From Anaeramoeba flamelloides (lineage: Eukaryota; Metamonada; Anaeramoebidae): a stretch of DNA of 64,000 bases. Positions 34,901-47,376 of the stretch are shown here, in pieces. The translations under genes and the position numbers were made by a program. The notes below the pieces were generated by a model. That model was given only the letters and a program-made list of their open reading frames with translations, made no database searches and was not told the DNA's origin. Location: assembly GCA_027625915.1 (NCBI GenBank), contig JANTQA010000076.1:682001-746000 (forward strand), read 5' to 3'. The first letter of the stretch is position 1. Each line of letters opens with the position of its first letter.

Positions 34901-37090
34901 AATAATGAAAGATTTTATTTCTTCTTTTTTCATTTGTTTCATGCTTTAATACAATAGAAGACATTCTATAGGATTTGCGGAAATTATAATTTTATAAAAG
35001 AAAGAAAAAAAAGAATTAATTGATTAAATGTTATGTATGTTTAGGAATTAGGGAAGTTCCGTCAAGTGCCGTAGAGTGCCTAGGTTTTTTTTAATTTCTG
35101 AAATTAAAAAAAAACCTAACGAGGCTTTTTCAGTACTCAAAATAATGGAGAATAATCAAAGAGTTTACTCAATTCTTTTAAATTAAAAAAAAACTAACGG
35201 CAATTAAGAGGAATTACATACTCCTCCTTTAATTACAATAATAATAATATATATATATATATATGAATACGGCTATTTTAAAAATTGAAGACGTTTTTTT
35301 TTTTAGATTGTCAGAATTCAAACTTTCTTAAAGTTTTCAATTTTAATAAAGCGAGGATTTTTTAAAAAAAAGGTACCTTTCTTCCAGACTCCAACCTCTG
35401 GGTCAGATTTAAAGTTTTCGTCCTTCACTTTTTTAAAATAGACAACTTTCAAAAAGTTTTAATTCTGAAAAAGTTTGTACTTTTTTAAAATAAAAAACTC
35501 GAAAAAAGTTTTAAAAAAAGTTAGAACTTTTTTGAAATGGTTGTTTTGGTTAATTCTTAATAAAATATTTCAAGTTAATATTGAAAAGATATCAAAAATG
35601 TCGATTAAATAAATTTTGAAATTAGCATTTCTTAATTTTTTCGATCTTTTATTTGTTTAGTTGTTCAAACCCAAAGTAATTGTACTTTAATAAAAAATTT
35701 TTTGAATATAATTTTGTTATTACAAACTTACAAATGTTAGTTTCTAAATTGAAAAGAAAAGAATAATTTGAAGACGTTATTTCATTATAATCTTGTATAA
35801 ATTTATTGATCTTTCGTTTTTTGGTGATGTAAGAATGTTGGTTTTTTTTTTTTCAAACAATCAAAATTTTGTGGAGAATAAAAAAGTACAGTAATTGGAA
35901 AAAAGTGAAAAACTAAAAATTTGAAGTGTTAACCAAACTGTTTAATCGAGTGAATTGAACAGTTTGAGTAATACTTTTGAAAACCTTCAGGTTCTCGCGT
36001 TTTTAATCTACTATTGGATTTCCAAATTTTTCTGATTGACCTTCAATGAATAAAACTTAATATTAAAAAAAATGTTCATACCTTATTAATAATGAGTGAG
36101 ATAAACGACCTAAGTTTTTTGATTGAATGACCTTTAATAATAATTTACTTACAGCCAAACGGTCGTGTTTTTTAATTTTATATGCAAGACCCAAAGCAAG
36201 ATATTGGATCATTGGATCTTTTGAAGTTAAACAACGTTGAATTTCACTTAACCATTTTTTGATTAATTCTGGTGCCTTTCGAAAAATATGGTGACCTATT
36301 TGGTTTTGGTTTTGGTTTTGGTTTTGTTTTTGAGGTTAAGTTCAAGAGTGCGGAAGAAATTGAGAATTTTTAAAAAAAAAAAAAAAAATTTGAAATGATT
36401 AATCTCTATTCAAAGGTAATTAGCAGGTATTTCTTGTTGAAAAAACAAACCTGAAACAAGAGCGGAAGCAGCTACGTGGTGGTTTTTGTCAACAACTGCT
36501 TGTTTGAAAAAACGATCGACATGTGAAAGCATTGCTTTATCTAAGATTTGACAAAGAACTCGAATGGAATTTGCTTTAAAAATTGTATTTTGTGAATTGA
36601 TATCACGTGTTAAACTTTGGGTAATAATGATAACATCATCACTAATAGTAGCGAGTTCTTTTAAAGCTAAATAAATTACTCTTCGAAGCACTAACTATGT
36701 GTTTTTTTTTTATATTTTTATTTTATTTTATTTTATTCAGCAGCCAAACCCAAAAAGTATCCAAAATAAAAAAAAAAAAAAAAAAAATAACAAGAGAAAA
36801 AAAGAAAAAACTTTATTCGAATCAAAATTTGGCACTTGAAAAAATAAAGAGAAAAAACAAACATTTTTTGAATGAAACAATTTGGTAACACCAAAAAATA
36901 CTTCGGTTGCTTCAGTTTTTGGTATTTTTTTTGTGTATCCTTGGGAAAGAACATAAAGGATTTTTGTTAGTACATTGATACATTGTCTTTCCTTAATTGT
37001 CACATCATGGAAAATTCTTGCTTCTTGAAAAACAGTAGAAGGATCAAGTCCTACAAATGGTAAATATTCTTCTTTTGGCCTTGTAGACAT
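31913..37090 (-). CDS. COPG: coatomer subunit gamma (gamma-COP), six exons
   Basis: Gamma-COP is part of the COPI coat that forms Golgi-to-ER vesicles. Exons on the minus strand are 37090-36863, 36694-36451, 36295-36082, 34965-34765, 33904-33579 and 33339-31913. All joins keep frame and match family sequence, giving 2,640 nt and 879 residues (human COPG1 874). The N-terminal adaptin-like helical solenoid carries QEARIFHDVTIK, TEATEVFFGVTKLF, MIQYLALGLAY, DPNRTIATLAITTLLKTG and GPKTKNPTRYI. A Lys-rich linker near residue 575 leads to the appendage domain (VPELSEFGKVF; LTEEETEYRVECVKLTF; DEGYEDEYQIEDIQI; ending LLLLAGSFVGNIPVL). Introns are 168, 155, 1,116, 860 and 239 bp, all GT..AG; four of the five acceptors end TATAG and the other AATAG or ACATAG-like. 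Apparent longer ORFs at 33352-34107 and 36737-37090 run into introns and are not real ends. Confidence 0.96.
33340..33578 (-). other. gamma-COP intron 5 with triplet repeats
   Basis: This 239 bp intron starts GTAAGT and ends TATAG. It contains AAC/AAT triplet repeats that translate as Asn runs, so a naive reading frame carries on through it; the matching join to the next exon shows it is removed. Confidence 0.85.
33905..34764 (-). other. gamma-COP intron 4, 860 bp
   Basis: The donor reads CAAT|GTAATT and the acceptor CTTATAG|GAAAG. It is AT-rich; near 34280-34345 it has a stretch (CTTTTTCAGAATTTGTAAGA, then GAATTGAG) similar to one module of the cap-linked palindrome family, suggesting an old insertion. 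Confidence 0.85.
34966..36081 (-). other. gamma-COP intron 3, 1,116 bp
   Basis: The donor reads ATAAG|GTATGA and the acceptor CCTATAG|AATG. It contains the palindrome cluster at 35040-35215 and a short (TA)n run at 35249-35264. A transposable insertion probably accounts for part of its length. Confidence 0.85.
35040..35215. repeat. cap-linked palindrome cluster, site C, inside a gamma-COP intron
   Basis: It opens with GGAAGTTCCGTCAAGTGCCG and TAGAGTGCCTAGG, then a palindrome TTTTTTTTAATTTCTGAAAT to AAAAAAAAACCTAACG, and a second module with TCAAAGAGTTTACTCAATTC. The GTCAAGTGCCGTAGAGTGCC edge recurs in inverse form at 50920-50945. Confidence 0.7.
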
Positions 37091-37651
37091 ATTAATTTTA
37101 AAAAAAGGACTATGAACAAAATTTCAAAAAAATGAATTCTTTGTATCAGAGATTTATTAAAATTGAGTAGCAATTCAAAAAAAATTGATTAAAAACCAAC
37201 TTAAAAGTTAAGAGGGGGCTACTTATGTGCTTTAGAAAAAATGTATCAATGACTAACGAAAAAGAGTATCAATAGTTATTTTTATTTTTTACTTTTGTTT
37301 TTGAAAAAAAAGAAAGAATAATTTCATTTTCAAACAAATTGTTGTTCTAATGGCTGGAGGAATGAATTATTCAAAATTTATGATTTACACCTTTAAAATA
37401 AGAGATTAGTCGTTTATTACAATATTATAACGAAATAGAAGTACTATTTTTGTGCGAAATAGTTTTTCAAAATAACAAAGTAATAATTTTGGTTAAAGAT
37501 TCAAAAAGCCTAAAAATTTAATTGGTGTACTTTTCTGTTTGTGCAAGAAAGTTACCATAACTTGAAAAGAGTTTTGGTTTTGATCCCATTTGTCTTCAAT
37601 AAGTCACATTTTTGATAAAAGAAATTTTGGAATTCAAAAAATATTAGAAAA

Positions 37652-38196
37652 TTCGAGTTTACAATCCTTGAAATTTGAAAAAAGATTATCTTGTGTAAGG
37701 GACTGTTATTTTCTTTCTTAACTGGTCGTCCCTAAAACCTATTATTATTTAAGTTTAATTCACAATAGATGATTTTTTCAATTTATTTTTTTTCGAATAT
37801 AAACTGAATTTAAGAGTGTGAGACTAATAGGCTGGTTGAAATTTGATAATATTTTTTTTTTTTTTAGGCTGTTGTCAATTGGAATATTAATTTCCCTTTT
37901 ACTCAATTACTTATATATAAAAATAAATTTTTTTATAAAATTCAAATCAAACCGAAACGTTATTATAAATTTCAAAAGACTAACCCTAATATCACCTTTT
38001 TTTGAAAACTTACTGTAGAGCATATTTATCTTACACTCTTCAATTTGGATTTAGGGAAAATAAATTGAAAAAATTAAGAATTTAGAAGCCTATTAAAATT
38101 AATACAACATATAAGATCGATTAGTTAAGAACCAAAATAACATGTCCCTAAAACAGATAATTATTTTTTCAAATTTCAGGAATTGTAAACATTAAG
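37652..38196. mobile_element. foldback element, copy 2 of the 15368 family
   Basis: The left arm has GTTTACAATCCTTGAAATTT and AAAGATTATCTTGTG; the right arm has the complement ending TTTCAGGAATTGTAAAC then ATTAAG. The interior has AAGAGTGTGAGACTAATAGG opposite ATCTTACACTCTTCAATT. TTAA survives only on the right edge, so this is an older, more decayed copy. Confidence 0.7.
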
Positions 38197-38489
38197 AAAC
38201 TATTATTTTTTAAAAAAAATATAATGAAATCCTGGTTAGATACTATTTTTTTTTTTTTGTAATTTGTTTTTTTAGCGATGAAATACATGAATTAAACTTC
38301 ATCCTAATAATTTATTACTTTTGTCTATTTTTCAAAGTCAGAATTCACAGGTTTCCTATATAAAACTCTAAGAAGTAACATTATGATTTTTATTAATAAT
38401 TATGTTAATACTTGAAAATAACAATCATGTTTTTCGTTTTATGTTGGATGGTCTTTATTTTGAAAGAAATTTTTTTATTTTTCAAAATT

Positions 38490-38683
38490 CAATTCGACTT
38501 TTAATATACGAACTTTGAAGGAAATTTAGAGTGGAAAACAAATGACATACTAAGACACAAAATGAAAATTATCAGAGAATAATTTGTGTAAAAAAAATTC
38601 CAAAAAAAAATGTGCTTTAATTTAATATTTTTATGTACGTTAAATTTCGGTGAAAAGGGTTGTCTTAAAAGTGGAATTGGTTG
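38490..38683. mobile_element. Tc1/mariner-type MITE, copy 3, decayed
   Basis: The right arm is recognisable (AAATTTCGGTGAAAAGGG and CTTAAAAGTGGAATTGGTTG before TA); the left arm is strongly diverged. The left boundary is uncertain by several bases. Confidence 0.6.
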
Positions 38684-39339
38684 TAATATCTATAATTCTA
38701 CATATTTCAATTTAAATACAAACCAAAAATCATTATAAGTATAGTCGAATAAATAAATGAACATTTGATCAAAGTTTAACAAAATTTTCTCCATAAAATA
38801 ACGAATAAATTGAAGATCTATTAAAAAAAATAATTAATTCTTCATTTTTTATCAAGTTTGAAAATAGTAATATTCTAATTTTGATAAAACGACAACAAAT
38901 GACAAAAAAATTAAATTTTGAAAATTATTTTTAACAAATTGTTTTCTTATATTCACAACAATTTTCAATAAAAATTTAAATCATTTAGTCAGAAAAAAAA
39001 TCATTTTGATTTTTGAGTATAAAATTACCTAATTTCCAAATATCTTCAATTAGATTTTATTTTTTTTAAAATAAAATTTCATAATTGAAAAAAAAATCAG
39101 TATAGAAGAAAATTTTTTGATTGGTGTGAAAATTTAATATTAATAACTATTCTTCTTATAGTAATATTTATATTTTTCAATTTATTGAATCAATCATTTT
39201 TTTCTTTAACCATAAGAATATCTAAAAAAAGAAAAAAAAAAATTCATTAATATTTATTACAATAAACACTTTTCATTCCATAATAATGCTGTAAATGATA
39301 ATAAAAAAACTAAAAAAAAATTTTCTAATACAAAAATAA

Positions 39340-40170
39340 AATTATTTGTATTGTTTTTCTATTTCACAAAAAATGGGAAAAACAAGAATTGATCTCACAA
39401 ACAAAATAATTTACTTTTCTGGGTTTTTATAATCGATCCCAATTTTTTGACACTTGGCACCTACAAAATTTTAAAGTAGAGAATATTGTCAATGACATAT
39501 TTTATAAAATTACCCCGTTCTCGTAAAACATTGAATAATTTTAAATTATATTTTGTTTTTAATATTTTTATTGAACAGGTATAAATTACATTCTAAATAT
39601 CCTTTTAATTAAATTTCTTAAAAGGCATTGTAAGTATAAAATCATGGGTTTTATGATTATTGGGATAAAAAAACCCAAATTTTCTTTATAATTCAAAATA
39701 AAAAACAAAAAATTGAAAAGAAAAACGTAAATGAAAAAGATTGAAATTTAAGAAGGGTTGATAAGAAGCAATTTGTAAAAAATCAAAGAAAAAAAAAATG
39801 ACAATTCTACCTCTGAATAAGAACTCACATAATCACATTTACGATAATTTTTGTTGATATAAAATGATTTGATAACTGATCATGGTGGATCTTTTGAGGA
39901 TCGTTATTTAATTGTTGTAATTTCAATTTTCTTTTTGATATGATTTGCTGTAGTCCCTTGGTATTTTTTGCCTTTACTTTTTCATTTTTATTTTCAAGTT
40001 ACCCAAACTTTCGTGTTTCGGTATCCTTAGTATTAGCAAGTAATTAATTAATCTTTTTCTCTTTCTAACTCTTCTTCCCAGTATAAAGAACATTTGTTCA
40101 GATCAAAAAATGGAAAAAACGGAAAAAATAAATTTGTTTTAATTTTTTTATTTTTTTATTTTAAAGGGAG
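39340..40170 (-). repeat. hairpin-tailed dispersed repeat, copy 2
   Basis: This is the inverse of the repeat at 11240-12130. Its tail (39584-39660) has a CCTTTTAA..TTAAAAGG stem and a symmetric ATAAAATCATGGGTTTTATG. The block at 39385-39490 matches 11290-11400, but its order relative to the main block is swapped between the copies. Confidence 0.6.
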
Positions 40171-40331
40171 GAAATAAAATTTTGTTTTTATTATCAAAAT
40201 TGTTGGTTTGTAAAATATCATTGTCTGAAATCTCATTCAAAAAAAGCAGATTGAAAACCAAAAATAAAAAAATATAAACAAAAAAAAAATCTCAGATCAA
40301 CCAATTTATTTCCTTATTTTGGATTTTTTAA

Positions 40332-41438
40332 TTAATTTCCATCAGAATGCCCCCATTTGAGTTTTAAATTTTCAATAGCAAACATAAAAGAAGAAATTGA
40401 AATTTGGTTCTCCTCTGCATGTTTTTCGATTAAGTTTTGAAATTTTTTAAGGCCGATTTTAAAAGCCCTTGTACCGATATGATCAAAGGTGTGGTATACG
40501 ATTTTGTCTACCCCGGCTGTGTAACTGGCCAATAGTTGTATAATTGTAATCATAACTTTATTTCCACCATAAGCCCCAGAACCCCAATGCCCAAGGTGTA
40601 TTGTGACGGTTTGTTCCCTTGGATTCAATTCGATGGTTTCTTCTTTATCTAGGAAGTTGAAATCTTCTTTGTCATTAAACCTTATTTGGGAGTTGTTTTT
40701 CAATTTTGGCATGGTACTTTGAATTTTTGCTGCTGTGTATACCGTATAACACTGGCCAAAAAGGTTGTAAATTTGAGACAATGTATAGTTCCCGCTCCCA
40801 TATTTGGGTGCCTCGATTGCATAAATATTTGAAAAGGTGGGCGGATCCAAGATCGTTAATGCCCTCTTGACGACCTCTTTACTTGCACGAGCAAATCTGT
40901 TCCCATAAATCCCCTGGGGCCTTCCTTCTTTGACATTGGGTTCGACACTTAAATGACATCTCCTTTCTGCGTTCATAATTAAGACTGGCGTCGATTGGCT
41001 GCCCTGGCCCGTCGTTGGCTCACTGTTATCCACAGTTTTGGAGACCTCCGTCAAGCAATCCCTTAACGAGCCCAGGATAGGATGCTCAAGAACCTGCAAC
41101 TCGTCCTGTGCTAAGAGGCTTCCGGAATAATACCCAAACAATTCCTTTGCGGCATAATTCGGATACCAAGCTGTTTCATTTTCTTGTGGTGGTTCATATT
41201 CGAAGATGTCTTCACGCATTTCTATCTCAACTTCAGTCAGCTCACAAGTTTTTGGTAGACTTAGTAGGCTCCATTTTGAAAAAATTAATTCCTCCTTGTT
41301 CTTTATTTCTTTTTCAAGTATTTGCTTAGCAACCCATTTTTTATTCTGACAATAAAAAATTGGTGGAAAGAATTGGTACAATTCATCGGAAGAAAAATGT
41401 AAATAGCTTAACAAATTTTTCTTTATTGTCTTGTCCAT
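40332..41438 (-). CDS. PARG-like macrodomain protein
   Basis: The protein is 368 residues and intronless. Its C-terminal part reads HLGHWGSGAYGGNKVMITII then QLLASYTAGVDKIVYHTF (about 281-318). This fits the segment of poly(ADP-ribose) glycohydrolase with consensus TGNWGCGAFGGD followed by QLMAAxxAGRDVVYFTF. Upstream, NYAAKELFGYYSGSLLAQDE (about 94-113) occupies the place of the PARG signature GGG-x(6-8)-QEE; here Gly-Gly-Gly is GYYSG and QEE is QDE, keeping an acidic pair. PARG enzymes cut ADP-ribose chains from proteins. The family link is from these two motifs and their order; the central region (RRCHLSVEPN and FARASKEVVKRALTILDPPT) has no match I recall. It could be an active hydrolase of altered specificity or only an ADP-ribose binder. 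Confidence 0.65.
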   Translation of the reverse strand: MDKTIKKNLLSYLHFSSDELYQFFPPIFYCQNKKWVAKQILEKEIKNKEELIFSKWSLLSLPKTCELTEVEIEMREDIFEYEPPQENETAWYPNYAAKELFGYYSGSLLAQDELQVLEHPILGSLRDCLTEVSKTVDNSEPTTGQGSQSTPVLIMNAERRCHLSVEPNVKEGRPQGIYGNRFARASKEVVKRALTILDPPTFSNIYAIEAPKYGSGNYTLSQIYNLFGQCYTVYTAAKIQSTMPKLKNNSQIRFNDKEDFNFLDKEETIELNPREQTVTIHLGHWGSGAYGGNKVMITIIQLLASYTAGVDKIVYHTFDHIGTRAFKIGLKKFQNLIEKHAEENQISISSFMFAIENLKLKWGHSDGN

Positions 41439-41949
41439 TTTTTGAGTTTAAATTTGCTTAAGATGAAAAAAAATGAAATTTGTGTTTATCTTTTGGTTTG
41501 AATCAAATATATCAAATAACTTAAAATCAGTGTTGTTTGTACACACTTGGTTATTTGAGAATATTTTAGAAATAAAAAATACGAAATTGTATCAGTAGAA
41601 TTTTTAGAATGAATCAAAAAAATGTCTGTTGATTAATTTCTTTGTTTTTTGGTCAAACACGAAAAATAATATGGGTGACATATTAATCACTTCAAAAAAA
41701 ATGAGACATTAGGTGTTCTAATCTACAAACAATTCAAAAATACAATAATAATGATTAGGGTTTGGTAAAGAGGGTATCTGAAAAAACACGAAAAAAATCC
41801 TAAAAGCAAATAATTTAACTCTATTTTCGAAGCTTCGTTCAAATTTGAGATTTTTCAATAACTGTCATATTTTTATTGCATTCCCCCTAATACCAAGAAA
41901 CTTGCCAGTAGATTTGATATTACTAAGGATTACAAATCCAATTTAATAA

Positions 41950-43110
41950 ATAATTGAGGTTGATTTTTTTTTAAACTCAAACTTATTCTTGTAAAAATTA
42001 AAAAGGATGTAAAGAATGATAACTACTGATAAGAAAGTGATTAGTAATACTCAAAAGTTTAGAATAGAAATTGTAGAAACAGTGAAAATATTTAGGGAAA
42101 TCCTTTAATGTTAGTAGGCAAAGTTTGAAAATTTTCAGATCTTCGTATTTTTGAATTCAATAAGATACTATAAATGGTATTTTACTTTATAAATTTGATA
42201 TACAAAATGTTATTTAAAGTTATTTTAGAAGAGTTTAACCAATTTATTTTGCCAATTTTTAATCTAAAAACTAAAAGATCGTTGTGATTTCGGATTTAAA
42301 ATATTGTAAAAATAATTTTGTTCAAGTGGCGTAATTACTTCTTCAATAGATGACGAAAAAGAAAAAATCCCTTCCCTTATTCCTGAAAGATTAGGAAATT
42401 GAATGAATTCTCTTTCTTTTTCTAATAAGAATGTCGAAAATCAAAAAGCGTTTTTGGTTTCTGGTACAAAAGAAATCAATCTCATTTTTAAAAAAAATAA
42501 ATAATGTTTGGTTTCTGTTTTTTCTTAGAAAAAATGAGAAAAAAGATACCATTAAAATGGTTTAAAAAGGTTTAAAAATGTATTACAAATTATGAACTTT
42601 GAAAAAAAACCATTTGAATTTACTATGTCAAGTCAAGAAATTTTGGAGATGAATGGTTTAAAATCAGTCACTGTTAAGAATACACATAATAGATGCATGC
42701 TGTTTTTTGTTTGATCTCTTGGGTGTTTCTTAAAAAACATGAAATAAAAGGGGATATAGAAACTCATTGAAAAGTTCCAACGATCTAGTTTGTATCTGTA
42801 AAATTTCAAAAAAGGGTTTGTCTTAAATAGAAAAAACGTAATATTTAACTTTAGTGTTTTCGATAACTCCATTGGGAGGTAAGATCCTTTGAAGAAAATG
42901 TTCTTCAAAGTACCATTAAACAAATACAAATTGGTTTTAATTTGTTTGTTTTTTTATTGCTCTTGTGGAGAGTTAGATCGAAAGTCCCAAAAATAAATAG
43001 CATCTCATATTGTTTCATTTGTCGAACAAACACGAACGATAATTCTTCGTTCTGGATCCGATTCCAGATTCAAAATAATGATATTGTTCTGGTGCAAAGA
43101 GGAATTTGAT
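41950..43110 (-). repeat. 1.1 kb dispersed repeat, copy 1 (inverse of 58640-59760)
   Basis: Read on the minus strand, this matches the plus strand at 58640-59760 through most of its length. Landmarks include CTTTGAAGAAC, AAAGGATCTTA, CAAACTAGAT, TCTATATCCCCTTTTATTTC, TTTAAGAAACA, GTATTCTTAACAGT and AATTTCTTGACTTGA. This copy retains a 98-residue ORF (42633-42929, e.g. FYIPFYFMFFKKHPRDQTKN) that is disrupted in the other. I do not recognise the protein. It may be a transposon or a duplicated gene fragment. Confidence 0.6.
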
Positions 43111-45690
43111 TTTCTATTTTCCAACTTCTCAATATCATCTTATATCACTTCGAACAATATGATATTTCATGTTTTTCAAGTCCAAACTCATAACATAACA
43201 AAATGATTGTTTTCAAACCTTCACATTAAAGAACAATATTTGGTTTTTATGATGTGAAAATAATTGTTTTTTGAATTATCGATTACTGATTCTTCAGCAA
43301 ACAACCTCATTTCTGAATTAAAGACAAAAGTATATTAGTAAATGCATAAAACAGATCTCGTTTTTTAAAAGATTCGATATTAATTTATTCATTTTGTTAA
43401 ATTTGTTAATATTTATAGTTTATTATTCCAAACAGTATTAGTATTCTAAGAATAAAAATATCAGATTTATCAGTTCTTCAAAATATTAATTAAAAAAGTT
43501 TTATTGTTAAAATAATCCAAGTAACCAATCTCCAAATACATCCAATAATTATTATTAGATATCTAATAAAATTCCTTTATATCGTAAGTTAATGTCATCA
43601 AAGTATAAATCATTTTGAGTATTCTATGAACTTAAAATTTGATTTTTACCGTTCTTAGTCAAATTTGAAGGTTATTCTAAAATCATAAGTAATTTTTGAC
43701 AAATAAAATAATCCAAAGAAACTAAATTTTCAAAGAGAGACAATATAAATAATCTCCTAAACCTATAATCACTGCAACTATACAAATTACACCCCTTTAA
43801 ATATTGATTTAGTTTTCGAATATTTCAAAGATAATATAAATTATTACCTAATGAAGAAACACTAAAAATTGAAATGGCAAGAATAGCTTTATTAAACTTT
43901 TGAAAAAAAATACCTACATAAATGATCATCGTGATTAAAATACAAGAACCAGTTATGTATTTTTCTCTAAGCAAATTTAACAAATTAATTCCAAGTATGG
44001 GAAAATTGATTGAAAATTTTAAGTGAGGTAGATTCGTTAAATAAATAAACAAGTTTTCCCTCACTTATACTTTTAAAATCATTGTTTATTGTTAATATAA
44101 AATTTCAAATTATGCAAAAAACACTATGAAAATTAAAAAATCAATTTTTATAAATGATACTATTTTTAATAAATATTGACTTAGATTTATGATGTTTGTG
44201 GAAGTGGTTTTATTCAATAATCTTTTCACTCAAAAAATTCAAATAAAGCAAAAATTTTTATCAACTTGAATATTTTTGATTTTTTTTCAGGGAAATAATA
44301 TAATTTTGAAATAAAAAATTGTTATTCATATGTGATATAAAACCCTGAAAATATTACACCAATTATAGTGATTTTTTTATCTATTTGAATTCACTTCAAT
44401 GAAATTATATCAAATCATTTCTACTTTAATGAAATTGAAGATTGAATTTAAGAACTATTTTAAATAAAGTCACTTTGATAAATGGATCATTCAAAACATT
44501 GTCGTTTTATATCCTTTATCTTTTTAGATCCAGAAGTAGTATTAGATTGTAAATTCAAAGTAAATTTGAAATTTAGCTGATCATATCCTTAATTTTAAGT
44601 ATTAATGGAAAAATACAATCCAACTTTTTATCTTATAATTCAAAAGTATCTTCTTTCCAATAATAAATTCCTAAAAAAATAAAAAATACTGTACAATGTA
44701 AAATAATGAAATTTTCTCAAAGATATCCGAAATATTGAAGGTTATTGTTTAAACACACTATAAATACTCATTTTGTCAATTTAAGATTATAATGAAACGA
44801 AAAAAAAACTCATAAAAGTTCATAAATAATTAAAAATAATTTCTATGTATCTCATACCCTCGGTATTGTTTTTTTATTTAATTAATTGGGGTTTTAATAC
44901 TTTTAAAATTCTAACAAATTAAACAAAGAGAATATGTAAAATTATCCTCGACATCTGATCTAAAATATTTTTGTTATGAAATGAATACTTTTCAAGAGTA
45001 TTGGCATTTAATTTTTCGATATAAAAATACAAAATTAAATACAAAATAAAATACTTTTAATTTTATACAATGAAAATTCCATCTAAGTAGGTTTTTAGAT
45101 TAAATATCTTGATTCAAAAATATTTTATGTTTTTTAAACTTTAAAAAAGTATTTTTAGAATTCAAATTTATTTTTTTTTGATTTATTCTAAAAAAGGGAA
45201 ATTGTAAATTTTTGGATGTTTTTTAATTTAAAAAAGGATTTGATAATTGTTTTTTTTTTTTGTAAAAAAAGTATAATTTTTGAGGAAGTATCTATAATTT
45301 CTAAAGTTACGAAAAAAAAAATTAAAAAAAAAAACCATTTAAAGTTTATTTTCAATGATTATAGACATTTTGAAATAAATTCTAAATTTTTCAATTTCAA
45401 GCTATTTATACTTTTTGACAATTTTACAAAAATATCTTTATAAAAATTGTTATTGGTGAAATATTTCTTATTTTTCAATAATTTTTATTATTTTTGAAGT
45501 TATTAAAAATAAAAAAATTAGTAAATAATAAATTGTTTTTAAAAAAAATATTTTAATGATTAAGTTAACTTAACTAATGATATTCAATGTTTCAATAACT
45601 TATTAATTCATTATTAGTATATTTATTTTAGAAATATAATTTTACATTTAAAACCTGTAAAAACATATAAATTTTTCTCTTCTATCTTTA

Positions 45691-45887
45691 CAGTCACTTT
45701 CACTTTAGTGACAAAAACTTACAATGGAACTTTAAGACACAAAAAAATCTCAAATTGAAGTATATATTTTTGAATTTTTTTACACAAATTATTTTATTAG
45801 AATTTCAATAATGTGCCTTAATTTTTTATTATTTTTGTGTGCCTTAAATTTTGTTGAAAGTTTGTGTTTTAAAAGTGGAACTGTCTG
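45691..45887. mobile_element. Tc1/mariner-type MITE, copy 4
   Basis: It is flanked by TA on both sides, opens CAGTCACTTTCACTTTAGTG and closes AAAAGTGGAACTGTCTG. The right arm keeps GTGCCTTAAATTTTGTTGAA. Length is 197 bp, as in copy 1. Confidence 0.85.
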
Positions 45888-47376
45888 TAATAAATCAATA
45901 TTTTTTACATGTTAGATAGTTGAAATATAAAATCTCTACTTATTCTCAAGTTAACAAAAAAATATGTTATCTGAGTTAAAAGTATTAATTGGTCTGGTTT
46001 GTAATTTATATATATATATATATGTATATATATAAGGAATATTTTGTTTTAAAATAAATAAAAAAAAATAAATAAAAATTAATTCGTATTATTAAATTAC
46101 ACAAAACAAAAGAATTGCTAATAATTGTGAAATCAAATTATTATAATTAAAATTTTATCTTGATTTCAATAAAAAAGGGTTTAAATTTTCCAAAAATATT
46201 ATTTCCTATATATTTTTTCAAGATCTTTGGTAATTTTTTTTTGAACTAATAATTTATATGAAAAATTGGGAACTTGTTAACAAAATTTTCATTTAATGGG
46301 GGTTAGTGTCACAATATATTCTTCTAAAAATAAAGTATTATATAATTAATGTAAGATGTTATCATTGACCCAAGGTTCAAAAGAATCTAAAAAATGTCTT
46401 AAAAATTTTGTTGAAATAATCAATTTTTAGTTTATTAAAAACAGTTTTCGATTAACAGTTATCTTTTTTTTTTTTTTAATTCCTTTTTCAGATCCAAAAA
46501 TAGAAACCCAAAATAATAATATTACATTTTTCAAAAAAATTAATATTTAGTACTTCCAAAAGTAAATATTTTTTCAATTTCTTAATTTAACGGACTTATT
46601 CAAAAAATATTAATATAAAATGCCATAGAATTATTAGTTTTTATTTACTTTTTACAAAACTTAGATTTTTTTTGGTACTATTTCCAATATATGAAAACAA
46701 AATATCAAATAATCTGTTGGTGAAATATTATTTTTTTTTCAGAACAATCAAAATATTTGACTATTTCGCGAAATTTCGAGATAAATTTAAAAATGATTTT
46801 TTCCAACTTTGGAGTCTGAATACTGACGGTTCTGCTATTAAATTTTCTCGAGAGACAGAATTTTTTCTGAAATTGTTGAGTTTTTTACTAATACAAGGGT
46901 GGGGTTTTATTTCTGAGATCAACTTTTGTACTCTTTTACTAATCAAATTTTAAGAGACATTTGAAGACTGAACACTAATGTGATTTATTCCAATAACAAC
47001 TACTTTAAACTTGTGGTTCTCCTTAGTAAATGATAGTCTCATAATTCGATAATGGTGAACAAAAGTATCGTAGGTTTTTTTGAGTAACTTGAAAACCCAC
47101 AAGCTCATTGCATTGTTATAAATTTTCATTTTTTTTACCTATAATGAAAATTTCTTAAAGAATAAAAAGAGTATGTATAATATGGTTTGTTTTTCAACTT
47201 AAAAAGCATTAGTCACAATTTTTGAGAAACTAAATCTTCAATGAATTACCACCATAACATATTAGAACAAGAAATAAAATAAAGCACTTTTTGGAAAAAT
47301 TAAGCAAACAAACTTTTCATTTTTTCTCAAACCTTTTATTTTTTCAATTAATTACCTTAGAGTGACTCAAAAGGTT

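Larger units (their letters stand above)
37091..40331. other. gene-free intergenic region with repeats
   Basis: No gene is seen. It contains the second TTAA foldback (37652-38196), a decayed MITE copy (38490-38683), and the second copy of the hairpin-tailed repeat (39340-40170). Confidence 0.5.
41439..47376. other. gene-free intergenic region with a 1.1 kb inverted-copy repeat and a MITE
   Basis: No complete gene is seen over 5.9 kb. The block at about 41950-43110 has an inverse copy at 58640-59760, and a MITE lies at 45691-45887. A (TA)n run is at 46007-46034. ORFs such as 42633-42929 and 46672-46953 lie within or near repeats and are not called as genes. Confidence 0.5.

Noticed and set aside
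42633-42929. ORF as a host gene
   Set aside because: It lies within a repeat whose other copy is broken in the same frame, and no family is recognised.
46672-46953. 93-residue ORF near the SDR gene
   Set aside because: No family features; both strands are open here, and the stretch faintly resembles repeat sequence near 55816-56100.
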